The position numbers and the translations under genes are program-made. Shown piece by piece: positions 32,400-44,500 of a stretch of 64,000 bases of DNA. The DNA is from Adiantum capillus-veneris (taxonomy: Eukaryota; Streptophyta; Polypodiopsida; Polypodiales; Pteridaceae), in contig CM043967.1 of the NCBI GenBank assembly GCA_014529385.2, positions 80,180,278-80,244,277 of the forward strand, written 5' to 3'. Below the pieces are notes generated by a model. It was given only the letters and a program-made list of their open reading frames with translations, was not told the DNA's origin and searched no databases. The stretch's first letter is position 1. Each line of letters begins with the position of its first letter.

Positions 32400-34482
32400 A
32401 TGGACTCATCTCGAGCTGAGAGTTCAAGTACAGCAGAGCAAGCCAGTAGAGCAGTGGTAACACATGTATAAGTGCAACATAGAAAATTTTATAGCTTTAT
32501 GGCTACAATGGGATAAAGTCTTGTCTACAGATTCAAAAGGCCTTAGATATTTGATGAACAACAAAAGCAGCACACGAACCAAGATCTTATTGATCACAGT
32601 AAAGCCAGATTTAGAGAACATCCAGATGTTCACGGACTTCAGTGGAGCCAGGTATTGCAAGCTCAAAGATGAAGTGCAGATAGAAGTTCAGATAGTAAAC
32701 CCAAGTGTTTATCCAGAAATCTGCACAAGCCAACAAAACATACAGTTAGTGCATATGCAATCAGGGTCATTGTACATGGACTACAGTTGTCAGATCTATA
32801 ATCAAGAACCAGAAATGAAAGATCCAACAGATCAATCAATTGAAGCCAGTCTAATTGGAGAACCGAGCCAAAGACGATACAAAGGTCAAGATGGAGCATT
32901 CTACAACTTGATGCTTAGTGTTTTAAAAGAAGATCCCGATAGCTTGGACAACATAGAAGCAAAAAATTCTCAACTAGAGTTTGACATGACAGAACCAAAT
33001 GAAATACCACCAGTCATGGTGTATTGCCCAGATTGTGGACAAAAAGGTGGATATTTTTTTGAAGATTGTCCAAGAAACCCAGACAACAAGGACACATCAA
33101 CCACCAAGCAAGGTACATAGAAAATTGGAAATGCAAATCTCGATGTAAGTGCATTTAACTCGTCACTTTTAATGCAATCAGATGATTTTGCCTTACCATT
33201 AGAAGCACAATTCAAAACACTACAAGTTCAAAATCAGCATAAAGATGCACAGGCACCTGAAAAGCTTAAAATTGATTCTTTGAACAACAAATTCTTGCAT
33301 GAATTTAGTAAAGGTGTAGAGATATCACCAAAGGGTGAAAATACTGTTAGATTTGCAGATGATTCTTCATACACTACCACAAGTGTGCAATCATTCACGA
33401 GTCTAAGGGACACATCAAACAGAATGATGTTAGATTTGTATGGTACACATAATTCATATGCACACTATGTAGACCAAAAAGGAAAACTGTACAAAAAGGA
33501 TCAACCTGTGTTTGAACGGCCTACATACCAGCTCATAGAAGTGCGTCTAGTGATAGATTAGAAAGGATGGTTCATTTCAGAGGAAAGAATATATTATAGC
33601 CCAGCCTCTCTAGAGCTGAAGGATATTACCTCAGTGAACCCAAAAATTTGTTCAGAGCCAAATTCTCCTCCATTAGAAATCAAGATTCGATGTTGTGACC
33701 AAACGAGCATATACTTTGACCAAAATAGTTGTAGATATAGACGAGAGTCTAGCATCTATGATGCCTTGGGTCGTGAAACCACAGAAGCTCATATCATAGA
33801 AGGCCCATGGGATAGACAATATCAGGGCAAAGATAATGCTATCTACAACTTGACTTGGGGAATAATTTGTCATGTTTCACGGAGATACATAGGAAACTAT
33901 GCAAGAGGTCTACAAATGCCAAACATCAACAGTGCTACCCAAAGTGTACCTTCACAATCCCAAAAGGTGAGACTCAACCAAAGCCAAACAGTTTTGAGCT
34001 CTCACAATGAAGTAGGCTATAGTGATCACCATAGGAAGGGGGGAGCTGCAAATTCATCAAACTCAGCTCTAGTACCAAAAAATGCTACACCAGTTAGAAG
34101 CCCAAGAACTTCTAGCCAACAGACCCCTTCAATGCAAAAACCATTGGAAGACCATATGGTTGTTGGAAGTTTTTCATTGACCCAGAAACCATCAAAATCT
34201 GTAGAAAAATTCTTCTATGAAGATCATCGGGGACAAAAGTTTCAGTTGATCTCCATAAGTCAAAGTCAAAAGCCGAGAAATCCCATAGTGTTCAAATAGT
34301 TGCATGAGACCAAGCTCGCATATGCATATCAAGATGCACATGGTAAAAAATATCAGCAAGATCCTGACCTTGTACAAACCCATGTGGATGGTACGACTGA
34401 AGTCAAAGACTATCTGAAGATGATGCAAACCCTCAAGTTGCCCAAACAGGTGAGAAAAAAAATCAAGATCAATGAAAGCTAA
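32400..34482 (+). pseudogene. G1 long ORF with internally duplicated unknown module (candidate gag)
   Basis: An ATG at 32400 opens a Ser-rich start (MDSSRAESSSTAEQAS). After a frameshift near 32464 a single frame runs to 34482, interrupted only by three TAG codons (33118, 33559, 34297). Two modules align by eye: 32713-32910 (PEICTSQQN, LYMDYSCQIY, GEPSQRRYKGQDGAFYNL) and 33640-33852 (PKICSEPNS, IYFDQNSCRY, GPWDRQYQGKDNAIYNL). Between them is a degenerate zinc knuckle (CPDCGQKGGYFFEDC, His replaced). DxxGxx[YF] motifs recur (DFSGARY, DQKGKLY, DHRGQKF, DAHGKKY). I recognise no known family. Position and knuckle suggest gag; that is inference. Confidence 0.55.
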
Positions 34483-34838
34483 AGTCCAAAAAGATACACA
34501 AAGGTCACCACCAAAATCTCCTCCGAAGAGATAGATTCTGCCAAAAAGTACAGTGGATCTTCTAAGATCAAAAGTTACTCAAATGCAGGCACACAATGCT
34601 CAACAATTGCAAGAAAAAAGGTGCAGTATTACAACAAAACGAGCCAACATCAATTGAAGCAGGTGATCAAAGCAAAGAAGATGCAAATAAAGCTCACCCC
34701 AAAGGACACTGCCACAACAAAAGTAGTCAATAAAGAAAGAAATCTTGAGACGACCAAGTGCAAGATTGTTGGTGAGAATGAAGAACAGCTATCAAAAGAA
34801 GTAAAGCTAGTTTTTCAACTAGATAAGGACCTCATGTC
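34483..34838 (+). pseudogene. G1 Lys-rich coding tail, 5' of the copia A1 insertion
   Basis: Open from 34621 with VIKAKKMQIKLTPKDTATTK and EEQLSKEVKLVFQLDKDLMS. The frame reaches the A1 insertion site and is open again on the far side (39847 onward), consistent with a coding target. Function unknown. Confidence 0.45.
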
Positions 34839-35057
34839 TATTACCATATACATGTGGTAGTGATGTGTGTGAACACACAAGGACCACCGGGGCATTTTTT
34901 CCCTCTTTAGGAGGTTTTTTCCCCCGTGCATTGTATATACGCCCATCACTCTAGGGCTATCTATCTTTTCATTGCACACTAAGTAACACACTCTTTATTG
35001 TGTGCCTTGAGCTTCCTTCGTCTTCTCCAAGCTGTGTGTGTCTCTCTGCAACCCTAA
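34839..35057 (+). repeat. 5' LTR of copia A1 (3' end deleted)
   Basis: Collinear with 39615-39841 but stops at ACCCTAAC. The terminal TTCCAACA and the Met-tRNA primer site seen in A0 are missing. Confidence 0.85.
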
Positions 35058-35286
35058 CTTCGTAGAGCTTGGTCTGCTCAGATTTTTGATTTGGGCTCAT
35101 TTCGGCCTCCGTTTCCACTACAGGCATTACTGCACATGCTATATGTCATTTTGTGCAAAATTTTTGTCAGTGCCGTTTTCTGCATAACAGGTATAGTCTT
35201 CTACGGTTTGTGCTGTATAGCACGTGTTGTTCCCGCTCCGTTTCTCCTATTTTCGGGCAGTTTTCACATCAGGTGCAGCATTTACC

Positions 35287-36207
35287 ATGGCTGACAACAA
35301 CAACACAGATGTGTTCAAGATGTTTGCTGCTGAGGACAGGTTGGATGGGGACAACTACCCTATGTGGGCTTATATGATGCAACATGTTCTTGTGTCAAAG
35401 GGCGTTTGGAACATTGTGCAGGGCATTGATGTACGTCGTGCTTCTGAGGATGTAGGCGATGTTGAGGATGTTGCAGGTCTTGCTGCTGTTAGAGTTGTTT
35501 TGCCTACGGAGGAACAAGCTTGTTGGGATGTTAAGGATGCGCAGGCTCATGCATTGATTGCATCGTCTGTGAAGCGCACCATTGTTCCTCACATCCGTTC
35601 AACAAAATGTGCAAAACAGGCTTGGGATATTCTAGCAGGTCTTTATGCAATCCGCAATGAGGCTGAAATTTCTTTGCTGCGTAAAGAGCTGGAGGCGCAG
35701 ATTATGCATGAGGAAGATGATATGGACACTTTCCTTGCTAGTGTCAAGGATATCAATGAGCAACTTATTTCTGCAGGTGAAGTCATTTCAGACAGTTCCC
35801 TTGTGCAGACTGTTCTTGATGCCTTACTAGATTCCTACCAGACTTTTGCTAGTACTTGGAGATTGATGACCCAAGGAAATCCTGAAGTTGTCAAGTTTGA
35901 TGCATTATGCACATTGCTGTTGCAAGAGTCACTTTCTAGAAAAAACAGGACTAGGCGACGTGCAGCTGAACAGGATTTTATTGCTTCTCAAAGAAAGGGT
36001 GGTAACAGTAATGCAGCCACTTCTTATGGTTCTGCCGCGAGTGGAAAAAATTCTGTTCCTAATGCTTCTGCTGGCAGTAGTTCGTCTAGGAATTCTGGTG
36101 ATAAGGGCAAAAAGAAGATGCGTTGCCATTATTGTAAAGCTAATGATCACTTGATCAAGTTGTGTCCTAAGTTGAAGGCCAAAGAGAACAAATGCAGCCA
36201 TTGTTGA
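35287..36207 (+). pseudogene. Copia A1 gag
   Basis: ATG at 35287, chosen because it matches the A0 start and follows the leader; the upstream in-frame ATG at 35224 lies in leader sequence. Encodes MADNNNTDVFKMFAAEDRLD, the UBN2 capsid-like domain (SLVQTVLDALLDSYQTFAST), and a complete CCHC zinc knuckle (CHYCKANDHLIKLC) near the end. Relative to A0 about 30 bp is missing just after KLKAKE, shifting the frame into a TGA at 36205. About 306 codons, nearly full length for copia gag. Gag packages element RNA in cytoplasmic particles. Confidence 0.85.
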
Positions 36208-37818
36208 GTCTTCTGTGAACAAAGAGTGTGATGCTCATGTTGATGCAGAATGGGCTTTTAGCCCAGAGTGCACTTACAATGCTGTTGTCCATGATGCATG
36301 CTTGTCACTTTCTGCAGATTCACATGTGTGATATTTTGACAATGGTGCTACAAAGCACATTACCTCACATCGTGAATTGTTTACCTCTCTCGAGTCTGTC
36401 CCTCATGGGAATTCAGTCACTTGTGCCAACAATGCCTCTTATCCAGTTCAGGGAGTTGGAAAGATTGTGCTTACTGCTGCCAATGGCAGTTCTTTCACAC
36501 TTGTTGATGCACTTTATGTACCTGGGATCAAAAAGAATCTCTTGTCGGTATCCGCACTTGCTAGACTTGAACTTGTAGTCAAATTTGTGGATGACAGATG
36601 TACAATTCATGATCTCATTTTTGGTGATGAAATTGTTGCATTTGGCCTTTTGTGCCGTGGGCTGTATAAGCTCATTTTGTATGACAAGTGTGGAAAAAAT
36701 TTTGCAAATACTGTTGCAGATTCAAGGGCTATTTCAGATGCAAAACTTTGGCATGCACGTTTTGGTCATCTGCATTTTGCAAGTTTGCTGCGTTTGCAGA
36801 AATCTAATATGGTTGCTTCTTTGACACCTCTAGAAGCACCTGTCAAACATGTTTGTGAAGGCTATATTTTGGGTAAGATGCAGCGTTCTAAGTTTCCAAA
36901 GGATGGTTCAGTTCGGGCCACATGCAGGTTGCAGCTTGTGCATAGTGATGTTTGTGGGCCCATGCAAACTCCGTCCTTGGGCGATTACCTGTACTTCGTG
37001 ACTTTCATTGATGATTACTCCAGGCATGCATAGGTATTTCCGCTTAAAGCAAAGTCCTAAGTTTTTATGTTCTTCAAAAAAATTCTGGCTATGGCTGAAA
37101 ATGTCTCGAAATGTACTATGGGCACCCTCCGTTCCGATCGAGGGGGGGAGTATATGTCTCATGAATTCAATGCATTTCTGGCTAGTCGTGGGATAAACAC
37201 CAATGTATAGTGCCTTATACACCTCAGAAAAATGGTGTTGCTAAGAAGAAAAACAGGTCACTTACGGAAATGGCACAATGTATGTTCAAAAGTCAAGCTT
37301 TGCTGCATTCTTTTTGGCTTGAGGCCATCATGTGTGCCACCTATGTACTAAACAGGTGTCCTACAAAAGCTTTGCAGTCTATTACTCCATATGAAGCATG
37401 GCATGATAGAAAGCCTTCTATTGAGCACATGCGTGTTTTTGGTTGTTTGGCATATCCTTTGGTGCCACAGACACAACGCAAAAAATTGGATGATAAGCCT
37501 GTCAAATGTATTTTTGTTGGTTATAGTGCTGAAAACAAAGGTGACAGGTTGTATCATCCGCAAACAAAACGTATTCTGGTTTCTCGGGATGTAGTGTTTG
37601 TGGAAGATTCTGTTCAGCCCTTGTTGTCATGTACTAGAGACAATAATGTAAGCTCACAGGACATTTATGACACTTTGTTGCCTGGTGGAAATACGAATGT
37701 AAGTTCCAATGAGGCAAATGTACAGTCTATGGGGGTTTCTGAAAATGTTTTAGATTAGTCTATTACTGATGCAGATGTACATGATGTACTTGATGAGGAA
37801 AGGGTAGAAAATGAGTAG
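36208..37818 (+). pseudogene. Copia A1 protease and integrase region
   Basis: Protease region (YFDNGATKHITSHRELFTS; DNGA at the active site), then the GAG-pre-integrase motif LWHARFGHLHFASLLRLQKS and the integrase core (LVHSDVCGPMQTPSLGDYLY; FIDDYSRHA). TAG at 37031 replaces the TGG present in A3. After a frameshift the core continues with GTLRSDRGGEYMSHEFNAFL and KKNRSLTEMAQCMFK, and the C-terminal FGCLAYPLVPQTQRKKLDD. TAG codons at 37756 and 37816 stand where A3 has CAG. Confidence 0.85.
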
Positions 37819-38010
37819 GCTAGAGGTATGCCAAAATGGCTGGTGCACACTTTGCGTGACAGTAAATTGGATGCACCTTTGTCTAGCCGTACTCATTCAG
37901 GCTCTCGCCATGCATCTTATGCATCAGATTGTTATGCTTTGGCTGTGTCTAGTTTACATGATGTTGAGGAGCCTCTGTCTTTTGATGAAGCACAGAATTG
38001 AGAAAATTGG

Positions 38011-39539
38011 ATGGTTGCCATGCAATCAGAATATGATGCACTTATAGAAAATGACACATGGACTTTATGTGATTTGCCTTCTCGCAAAAAGGGCATTGGT
38101 ACAAAGTGGGTTTACAAGTTGAAACGCAAGCCGGATGGTGAGATCGATCGCCATAAGGCTCGAGTTGTTGCAAAGGGTTATGCACAACAAAAAGGTATAG
38201 ATTATGAAGAGACTTTTGCTCCCACTTGTCGTATGACTACTGTGCGTTTTCTATGTTCATTGGCAACTCATTTTGGTTGGGATGTACATCAATCAGACAT
38301 TGTTACTGCTTTCTTGAATGGTGACATATTTGAGGAAGTTTATGTAACGCAGCCTCGCGGTTTTGTCATAAAAGGACAAGAGGACAAAGTGTGCACATGT
38401 AAGAAGGCTTTGTATGGGTTGAAGCAATCTCCTCGTGCTTGGTATGAGAAAGCTGACACTCATTTGGTCAAACAAGGCTTTCGTAATTGTCCAACAGAAA
38501 GCACATTGTATGTAAAGCGTGAGGGTGATGTACTTCTCATTGTGGTTCCTTATGTTGATGATTTGCTGATCACTAGACCAAATGAGAGACATATTGATGA
38601 ATTTAAGGCTGATTTGAATGCTACTTTTAAGATGAAAGATTTGGGGCTGTTGCATCATTACTTGGGTATACAGTTTAAGCAGTGTGATGGTGGTATTGCC
38701 TTGTGTCAAAAAAGTGTGATGGTGGTATTGCCTTGTGTCAAAAAAGTTACATAGAGACATTGCTATGTAAGTTTGGACTTGAGGATTGCAAACCTATTGC
38801 CACTCCCATGGAAATAGGTTTGAAGTTGAGTCTACATGATGCTGGCAATCCTGCTGATGTCACTCTTTACCAAACTGTTGTTGGCTGCCTCATTTATGTA
38901 TGCAACACGAGGCCAGATATTCAGTTTGCAGTCTCAGAGGTCAGCAGATTTATGCATAGACCAAAGTTTAAGAATTGGCAGGTTGTCAAGAGGATTTTCC
39001 GCTACCTTAGTGGCACTTTACATCTTGGCTTGTTTTATCCCAAGGGGGGATCATTGCCGCTAGACTTACATGCTTTTTCGGACTCAGATTGGGCTGGTTG
39101 TTTTGACACGCGAGTGTCCACAAGTGGTTTTTGTTTCATGCTTGGCAGTTCATGTATCTCATGGTTGAGCAAGAAGCAACCTACTGTGGCCACTTTGAGT
39201 TATGAGGCTGAGTACAGGGCAGTCTTCACAGCTACGGTTGAGTGGGTATGGCTCAGATGCCTTATGGCTGATTTGGGTGTTGGACAGGACACTTCCAACA
39301 CTATCTACACTGACAGTCAGAGCGCATTGGCAGTTGCAAGGAACCCAATTTTCCATGCTCGCACAAAGCACATTGAGGTGCATTACCACTATGTCAGGGA
39401 GAGGCTCTCAGCTGGAGAGATCAACTTGGTTTATGTGCCAACACAGGACAACCTTGCAGATATTTTCACAAAGGCATTGTCTCGTGAGAAGCTTGAAGCT
39501 TTCCGCAAAGCTTTGGTCTTACTCCCCTTTGTGGACTGA
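38011..39539 (+). pseudogene. Copia A1 reverse transcriptase and RNase H
   Basis: RT frame 38011-38754: WVYKLKRKPDGEIDRHKARV, ETFAPTCRMTTVRFLC, HQSDIVTAFLNGDIFEEVYV, ALYGLKQSPRAWYEK and the catalytic YVDDLL. A 32-bp tandem duplication near 38685-38748 shifts the frame; A3 has a single copy. The second frame, 38703-39539, holds the RT end and RNase H: PDIQFAVSEVSRFMHR, FSDSDWAGCFDTRVSTSGF, YTDSQSALAVARNP, KHIEVHYHYVRE and NLADIFTKAL. It ends with TGA at 39537. Confidence 0.9.
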
Positions 39540-39614
39540 TCATGTCCTCAGGGCATGGAACTTCCCTTTACTCATGTGCCAGCTGTCGTTCACCGCATCA
39601 CTCCAGGGGGGATT

Positions 39615-39841
39615 TGTTACCTTATACATGTGGTAGTGATGTGTGTGAACACACTAGGACCGCCAGGGCATTTTTTCCCTCTTTAGGAGGTTTTTTCCCC
39701 CGTGCATTGTATATACACCCATCACTCTAGGGCTATCTATCTTTTCATTTCACACTAAGTAACACACTCTCTATTGTGTGCCTTGAGCTTCCTTCGTCTT
39801 CTCCAAGCTGTGTGTGTCTCTCTACAACCCTAATTCCAACA
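39615..39841 (+). repeat. 3' LTR of copia A1
   Basis: 227 bp, TGTTACC...CCAACA, directly preceded by the purine tract CCAGGGGGGAT. It carries a TATA-like TGTATATAC at about 39708 and a short transcribed-region signature GGGCTATCTATC shared by all family LTRs. Confidence 0.9.
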
Positions 39842-39846
39842 ATGTC

Positions 39847-40397
39847 CTTTTGCACTTGGAAAAAATGTGGCCAACCACAACTAGAAGAGGCTCCTGAATT
39901 TGTGAGTATATCTGGAGACAAACGAGCAGAATGCTGGGGAATCATCTCCACCACCATTGAAGTAAGTTCACAAATCATCATAGCTCAATTCCATTTGACT
40001 ACAGCAAAGAAGACATCATAATGGGAATGCCAATGGCCCAGAATATGTTAGAGATATAGAATTCAATGAAGATGCAGTCTTCAGAGGCAACAAAGAATGA
40101 AGACCAAGATTGGTCAGCCGCGAATGACAGCACAAAGTCCTTAAATAAAATTCAAATGGAAGATCTTAATGAAGATGATTCATCTCCATCAAACAGAACT
40201 TCAGAAGAGCGAGAAGCAGATCAAGCAACAACAAGTACAAATCAAACAGAGCGGAGGGCAACCACAATAGCTATTGAGCAAAGAATACCATCAAAGCAAG
40301 AAGTTAAAAAGAACAGGGTTGCAAAAAAGCAAGAAGAAATAGGAAGTCCAAAGATCAATCACTCATTGCCAGCTAAATCAGTTGATGTAAGTCAAAT
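39847..40397 (+). pseudogene. G1 coding segment between copia A1 and A2
   Basis: Two overlapping frames. The first (39847-40020) includes FCTWKKCGQPQLEEAPEFVS and DKRAECWGIISTTIEV. A shift then gives EDIIMGMPMAQNMLE, resembling a protease 'DIILG.P' strand. 40066-40397 is hydrophilic and Lys/Glu/Ser-rich (EREADQATTSTNQTERRATT). It continues the frame cut by A1. No domain is assigned with confidence. Confidence 0.4.
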
Positions 40398-40570
40398 TGG
40401 AAAACACATGTGGTAGTGATGTGTGTGAACACACTAGGACCGCCGGGGCATTTTTTCCCTCTTTAGGAGGTTTTTTCCCCCGTGCATTGTATATACGCCC
40501 ATCACTCTAGGGCTATCCATCTTTCTATTGCACACCAAGTAACACACTCTCTATTGTGTGCCTTGAGCTT
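40398..40570 (+). repeat. Truncated copia A LTR (A2)
   Basis: Matches the family LTR from ACATGTGGTAGTG to CTTGAGCTT, then changes abruptly to repeat X at about 40571. Its first ~14 bp are also altered. Probably the 5' LTR of the copy whose 3' half is A3 (47595-50970), with the middle lost or replaced. Confidence 0.75.
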
Positions 40571-41245
40571 TGTAAGGTCCCCAATCTCGCCGACACCATA
40601 AACGGGATGGTACCATTGACACGTACCATTGACAGGGCACAGCCGTTGGTGGATTCCTCTTCCAAGTGAAGAAGTTTCTAAACATTTTAGTGCACGTGAA
40701 TGGATAGCTACCTGACTAATCAGGTCCACCCGTCCATGATTGAAAACCTTAGTCAATCCCCACTTACCACCCCGCACTCACACATGATTTCTGTGTTGTT
40801 TAATTACTACCACATTCTTTTCACAATTAAAACAATAATTCCTTTTAACTTTCACACTGCATTTCATTAAGACAACCTTTGAAAACAGTATTGAAGACAT
40901 TCTTTCAGCAAACAAACATCTTTAGACTTAAGACAAGGTACTATCATTCTGAAGTATCTCTGACCAGTACTGGCTTGTCTCAAGACCACATATACAGGGG
41001 CGAAAAACGGCACCCATTCCTTATTTATAAAAACTGGGGAGGAAAAAGCCATCACCCAAAGTCCAAGCACCCATACGCCAAAACCAGTTGCCCATACAAC
41101 TGGGCGGTTCCTCTAGGATAAACTTGAAAGTACTATCCACAAACATAAACAAGCACAGGGTAAAGACTCCATACGTGCTGAGGAAACCGACTCTTCCATG
41201 ATGGTATCTCCATCATTACTTAGTACTTAGTCAATCCCCACTTAC
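40571..41245. repeat. Repeat X, left part
   Basis: Unknown repeat abutting the truncated A2 LTR. 40748-40990 is repeated (about 93% identical by eye) at 41226-41245 plus 46718-46945, i.e. a ~480-bp tandem duplication into which copia B inserted. A diverged copy is at 23950-24245. It could be an LTR, but no primer site or ORF was seen. Confidence 0.6.
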
Positions 41246-41437
41246 TGAAGGAGTACGATCGGAAGTGCGACACGAGAGAGAGTGCGAGAAGAAGAGCACG
41301 ACGATATGGTGAACTCGCTCTACTGTAATGTGTAGAGCATAGCGAGTTCTTATTAGGTTTTTACAAAAGAATATGTGTACATACGTGGCGGCCCGCCCAC
41401 TTACCTGGGCGACCACATTGGGCTTTATACCCCAACA
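41246..41437 (-). repeat. 3' LTR of copia B
   Basis: 192 bp. Minus strand reads TGTTGGGGTATAAAGCCC... and ends ...GTACTCCTTCA. The preceding purine tract is AAGTGGGAGGT (41438-41448). Confidence 0.9.
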
Positions 41438-41526
41438 ACCTCCCACTTAAAGTCCAATGTGGTACTTTAAGTATGAGAGAAGCTACTATACAAGCTAATA
41501 TACAAGAGATGTAGAGAAGTGATGTA

Positions 41527-44500
41527 CTACCCTACACCTAACTGCTTGCGAAAATACGCAAAGCTCTCTGAGGGAAGTCCTTTTGTAAGTAGATCAGCAG
41601 GATTTTCTATGGTGTGAACTTTGACAAGCTGAAGTTGCTTATCCTCGAGCATTTCCTTGATGAAATGATACTTCACATCCACATGCTTTGTCTTTGAGTG
41701 ATAAACTGGATTGCGAGCCAATTGTATAGCACTTTGACTATCACAATATAACACAGGCATCTCTTCTTTGATTCCCAAATCTGTTACTAGTCGATTAAGC
41801 CAAATTGATTCTTTGCATGCCTCTGATGCTGCAACATATTCAGCCTCTGTAGTAGACTGAGTAACACAATCTTGTAATCTAGAACGCCATGATACTGCTC
41901 CACCAACCAATGTAAAGACATACCCTGACGTAGACCTTCGGTTGTCTAAGTCACCTGCATAATCTGAGTCTGTAAAACCCTTTACACTTAGCTCCTGACT
42001 CCCATAGCATATACGCATACTCTTTGTAGCTTTCAGGTATCTCAATATTCCTTTCACTGCCTCCCAATGTTTCTTGCATGGGTTTGACATGTATCGACTT
42101 ACTACTCCCACTGCAAATGCAATGTCTGGGCGAGTAGCAATCATTGCATACACCAAAATACCCACTGCAGATGCATATGGAATCTTATCCATTTCAGCCT
42201 ATTCTTCCTCAAACACGGGACAATCTTGTTTGCTAAGTTTCACATATGGTGGCAATGGAACACTCAATGCCTTTCCCTTCTCCATATTGAAACGTTGCAA
42301 AACCTTGTCAATATACTCTGTTTGAGATAACCAAATCAACTTCTTTGATCTGTCTCTCTCAATGCGCATACCAAGTATATGACTTGCCTCACCCATGTCT
42401 TTCATGTCAAACGATTTTGCCATCTTTGACTTCAAAGCTGAAATTTCTTCCAAGTGCTTGCCAGCAATCAACATGTCATCCACATACAAAATAAGGATCA
42501 ACCAACTACCATCCTTAGCCTTCTTTGTATATAGACAGTGATCGAACTCACTACGTTTGTAGCCTTGAGAAAGCATAAACTTGTGGAATTTATGGTACCA
42601 TGCCCTCGGTGATTGTTTTAAGCCATAAAGACTCTTTAACAACTGGCATACCCAATCTTCCTTGTCTTTCTCAACAAACCCTTCTGGATGCTGCATGTAA
42701 ATTTCCACATCTAAATCACCATGCAAGAACGCTGTCTTGACATCCATTTGGTGCAACACCAAATCTAATATGGCAACCAATGCAAGAAAGAATCTCAATG
42801 TAGTCATCTTGACCACCGGAGAGAAGACTTCATCAAAGTCAATGCCTTGTTCTTGCTTAAAGCCCTTGGCAACAAACCTTGCTTTGGACTTTGGCTGACT
42901 ATCATGAGCGGTGATCTTATACCTATAAACCCATTTACAAGGTAGAGCCTTTTTGCCTTGTGGTAATTTAACTAGCTTCCATGTCTTGTTTTTATGCAGA
43001 GCTGTCATCTCTGACTGCATGGCCAATTGCCAATTCCCGGAGTCCTTCATTTGCACTGCTTCCTTGTAACATGAAGGCTCATTGGAATCAGTCAACATGA
43101 CATAGTTCATAGATGGAACAAACCTATTAGGAGGTTGCGTGACACGTCCAGATCTACGCACAATAGGTGGCTTAGGCTCAGCCACAACCTGTGGTTCCAC
43201 TCTATCCTTTCCTTGCTCCTCTTGAGCCCTGACATTTTGTCTTGCACGTGCAGGTCCATCTTCTTGGAAGACAACTCTTCTAATCTCCTCAACCCTCTCT
43301 GGTTTAGAATGATATTTGGATTCATTAAAGTGAACATCATTGCTGCGGACAACCTTTCTGGATTCGGGATCCCAAAGTCTGTACCCCATCTCACCAGAAT
43401 TACCATAGCCTAGAAAGATGCACTTTCTACTCTTTGGCTCAAGTTTGTTCCTAAATTCCTTTGGAACGTGAATATATGCCTCACAGCCAAAGACTCTGAG
43501 ATGCTTGTATGAGGGCATTTTTCCTGACCTTACCTTCTCTGGCACTAAATCCTTCTGTAAAACCTTGCTAGGAGATCTATTTACAAGATGAACAGCTGTT
43601 GATACAGCTTCATCCCAAAACCCATTTGGCAGCTGTGCATTAGACAACATACTTCTGACCTTCTCTTGTATGGTCTTATTCATCCTCTCAGCAACACCAT
43701 TTTGAGGAGGATTGTAAGGAGCAGTAAGTTCACGTTTTATACCTTTTGACTCACAAAAGTCCTGAAAGGCCTTTGAAACATACTCTCCACCATTGTCAGT
43801 GCGTAAGCATTTAAGCTTCTTGCCACTCTGATTCTCCACAAGTGTCACAAACGTTTTGAAAACACTAAACGCTTCATCCTTGTGCTTGAGAAAGCAAACC
43901 CATACTTTCCTCGAGTAATCATCTATAAATGTCATAAAGTAAGAAGCTCCCCCTAGAGATAGGTTAGGCATAGGTCCACACAAATCACTATGAACAAGTG
44001 CCAACTGTGTATCTCTTCTACTTCTTCTATGCTTATGTGGCTGCTGTGTTTGCTTACCATACAGACAATGTTCACAGAATTCAAAATCATTAAATGAAAA
44101 GCCAGGCAAATAACCAAAACAAGACAAGATTTCCATTCCCTTCTTGGACATATGTCCTAACCGGCTATGCCACAAAGAAACGTTCGGCTGCTCAGTTACA
44201 TTGATTACATTTTTAGAGACATTTGATACATAAATCATGTAAAGTCCTCCAGACTTTACTTCATGTGCTACTGTCATAGAACCTTTGGATATCTTCCACA
44301 TGTTCTCTCCAAAAGTGGTGACGTAGCCAACATCATCAAGTAAACATGTGCTGATCAAGCTCTTTGTAATTGCGGGAACATGTCTCACATTCTTCAACGT
44401 GAAAGAAGAGCCATTCTGAAACTTCAATTGAACATCTCCAACACCTAAGATCTCACATATCTGCCCATTGCCTAGCCGAACATGATCTTTAGTGGTCACA

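Larger units (their letters stand above)
34839..39841 (+). mobile_element. Ty1/copia element A1, full length
   Basis: Both LTRs are present, flanked by a perfect 5-bp duplication ATGTC (34834-34838, 39842-39846). Domain order is gag, protease, integrase, RT, RNase H, as in Ty1/copia. The 5' LTR starts TATTACC instead of TGTTACC. About 130 bp covering the LTR end and primer site are deleted relative to A0. A ~30-bp deletion breaks the gag end, and a 32-bp tandem duplication breaks RT. It is dead but recent enough to keep long frames. Confidence 0.95.

Noticed and set aside
38293-38760. 155-codon minus-strand frame in copia A1
   Set aside because: It is opposite the RT coding frame with clear YVDD and other RT motifs; a shadow frame.
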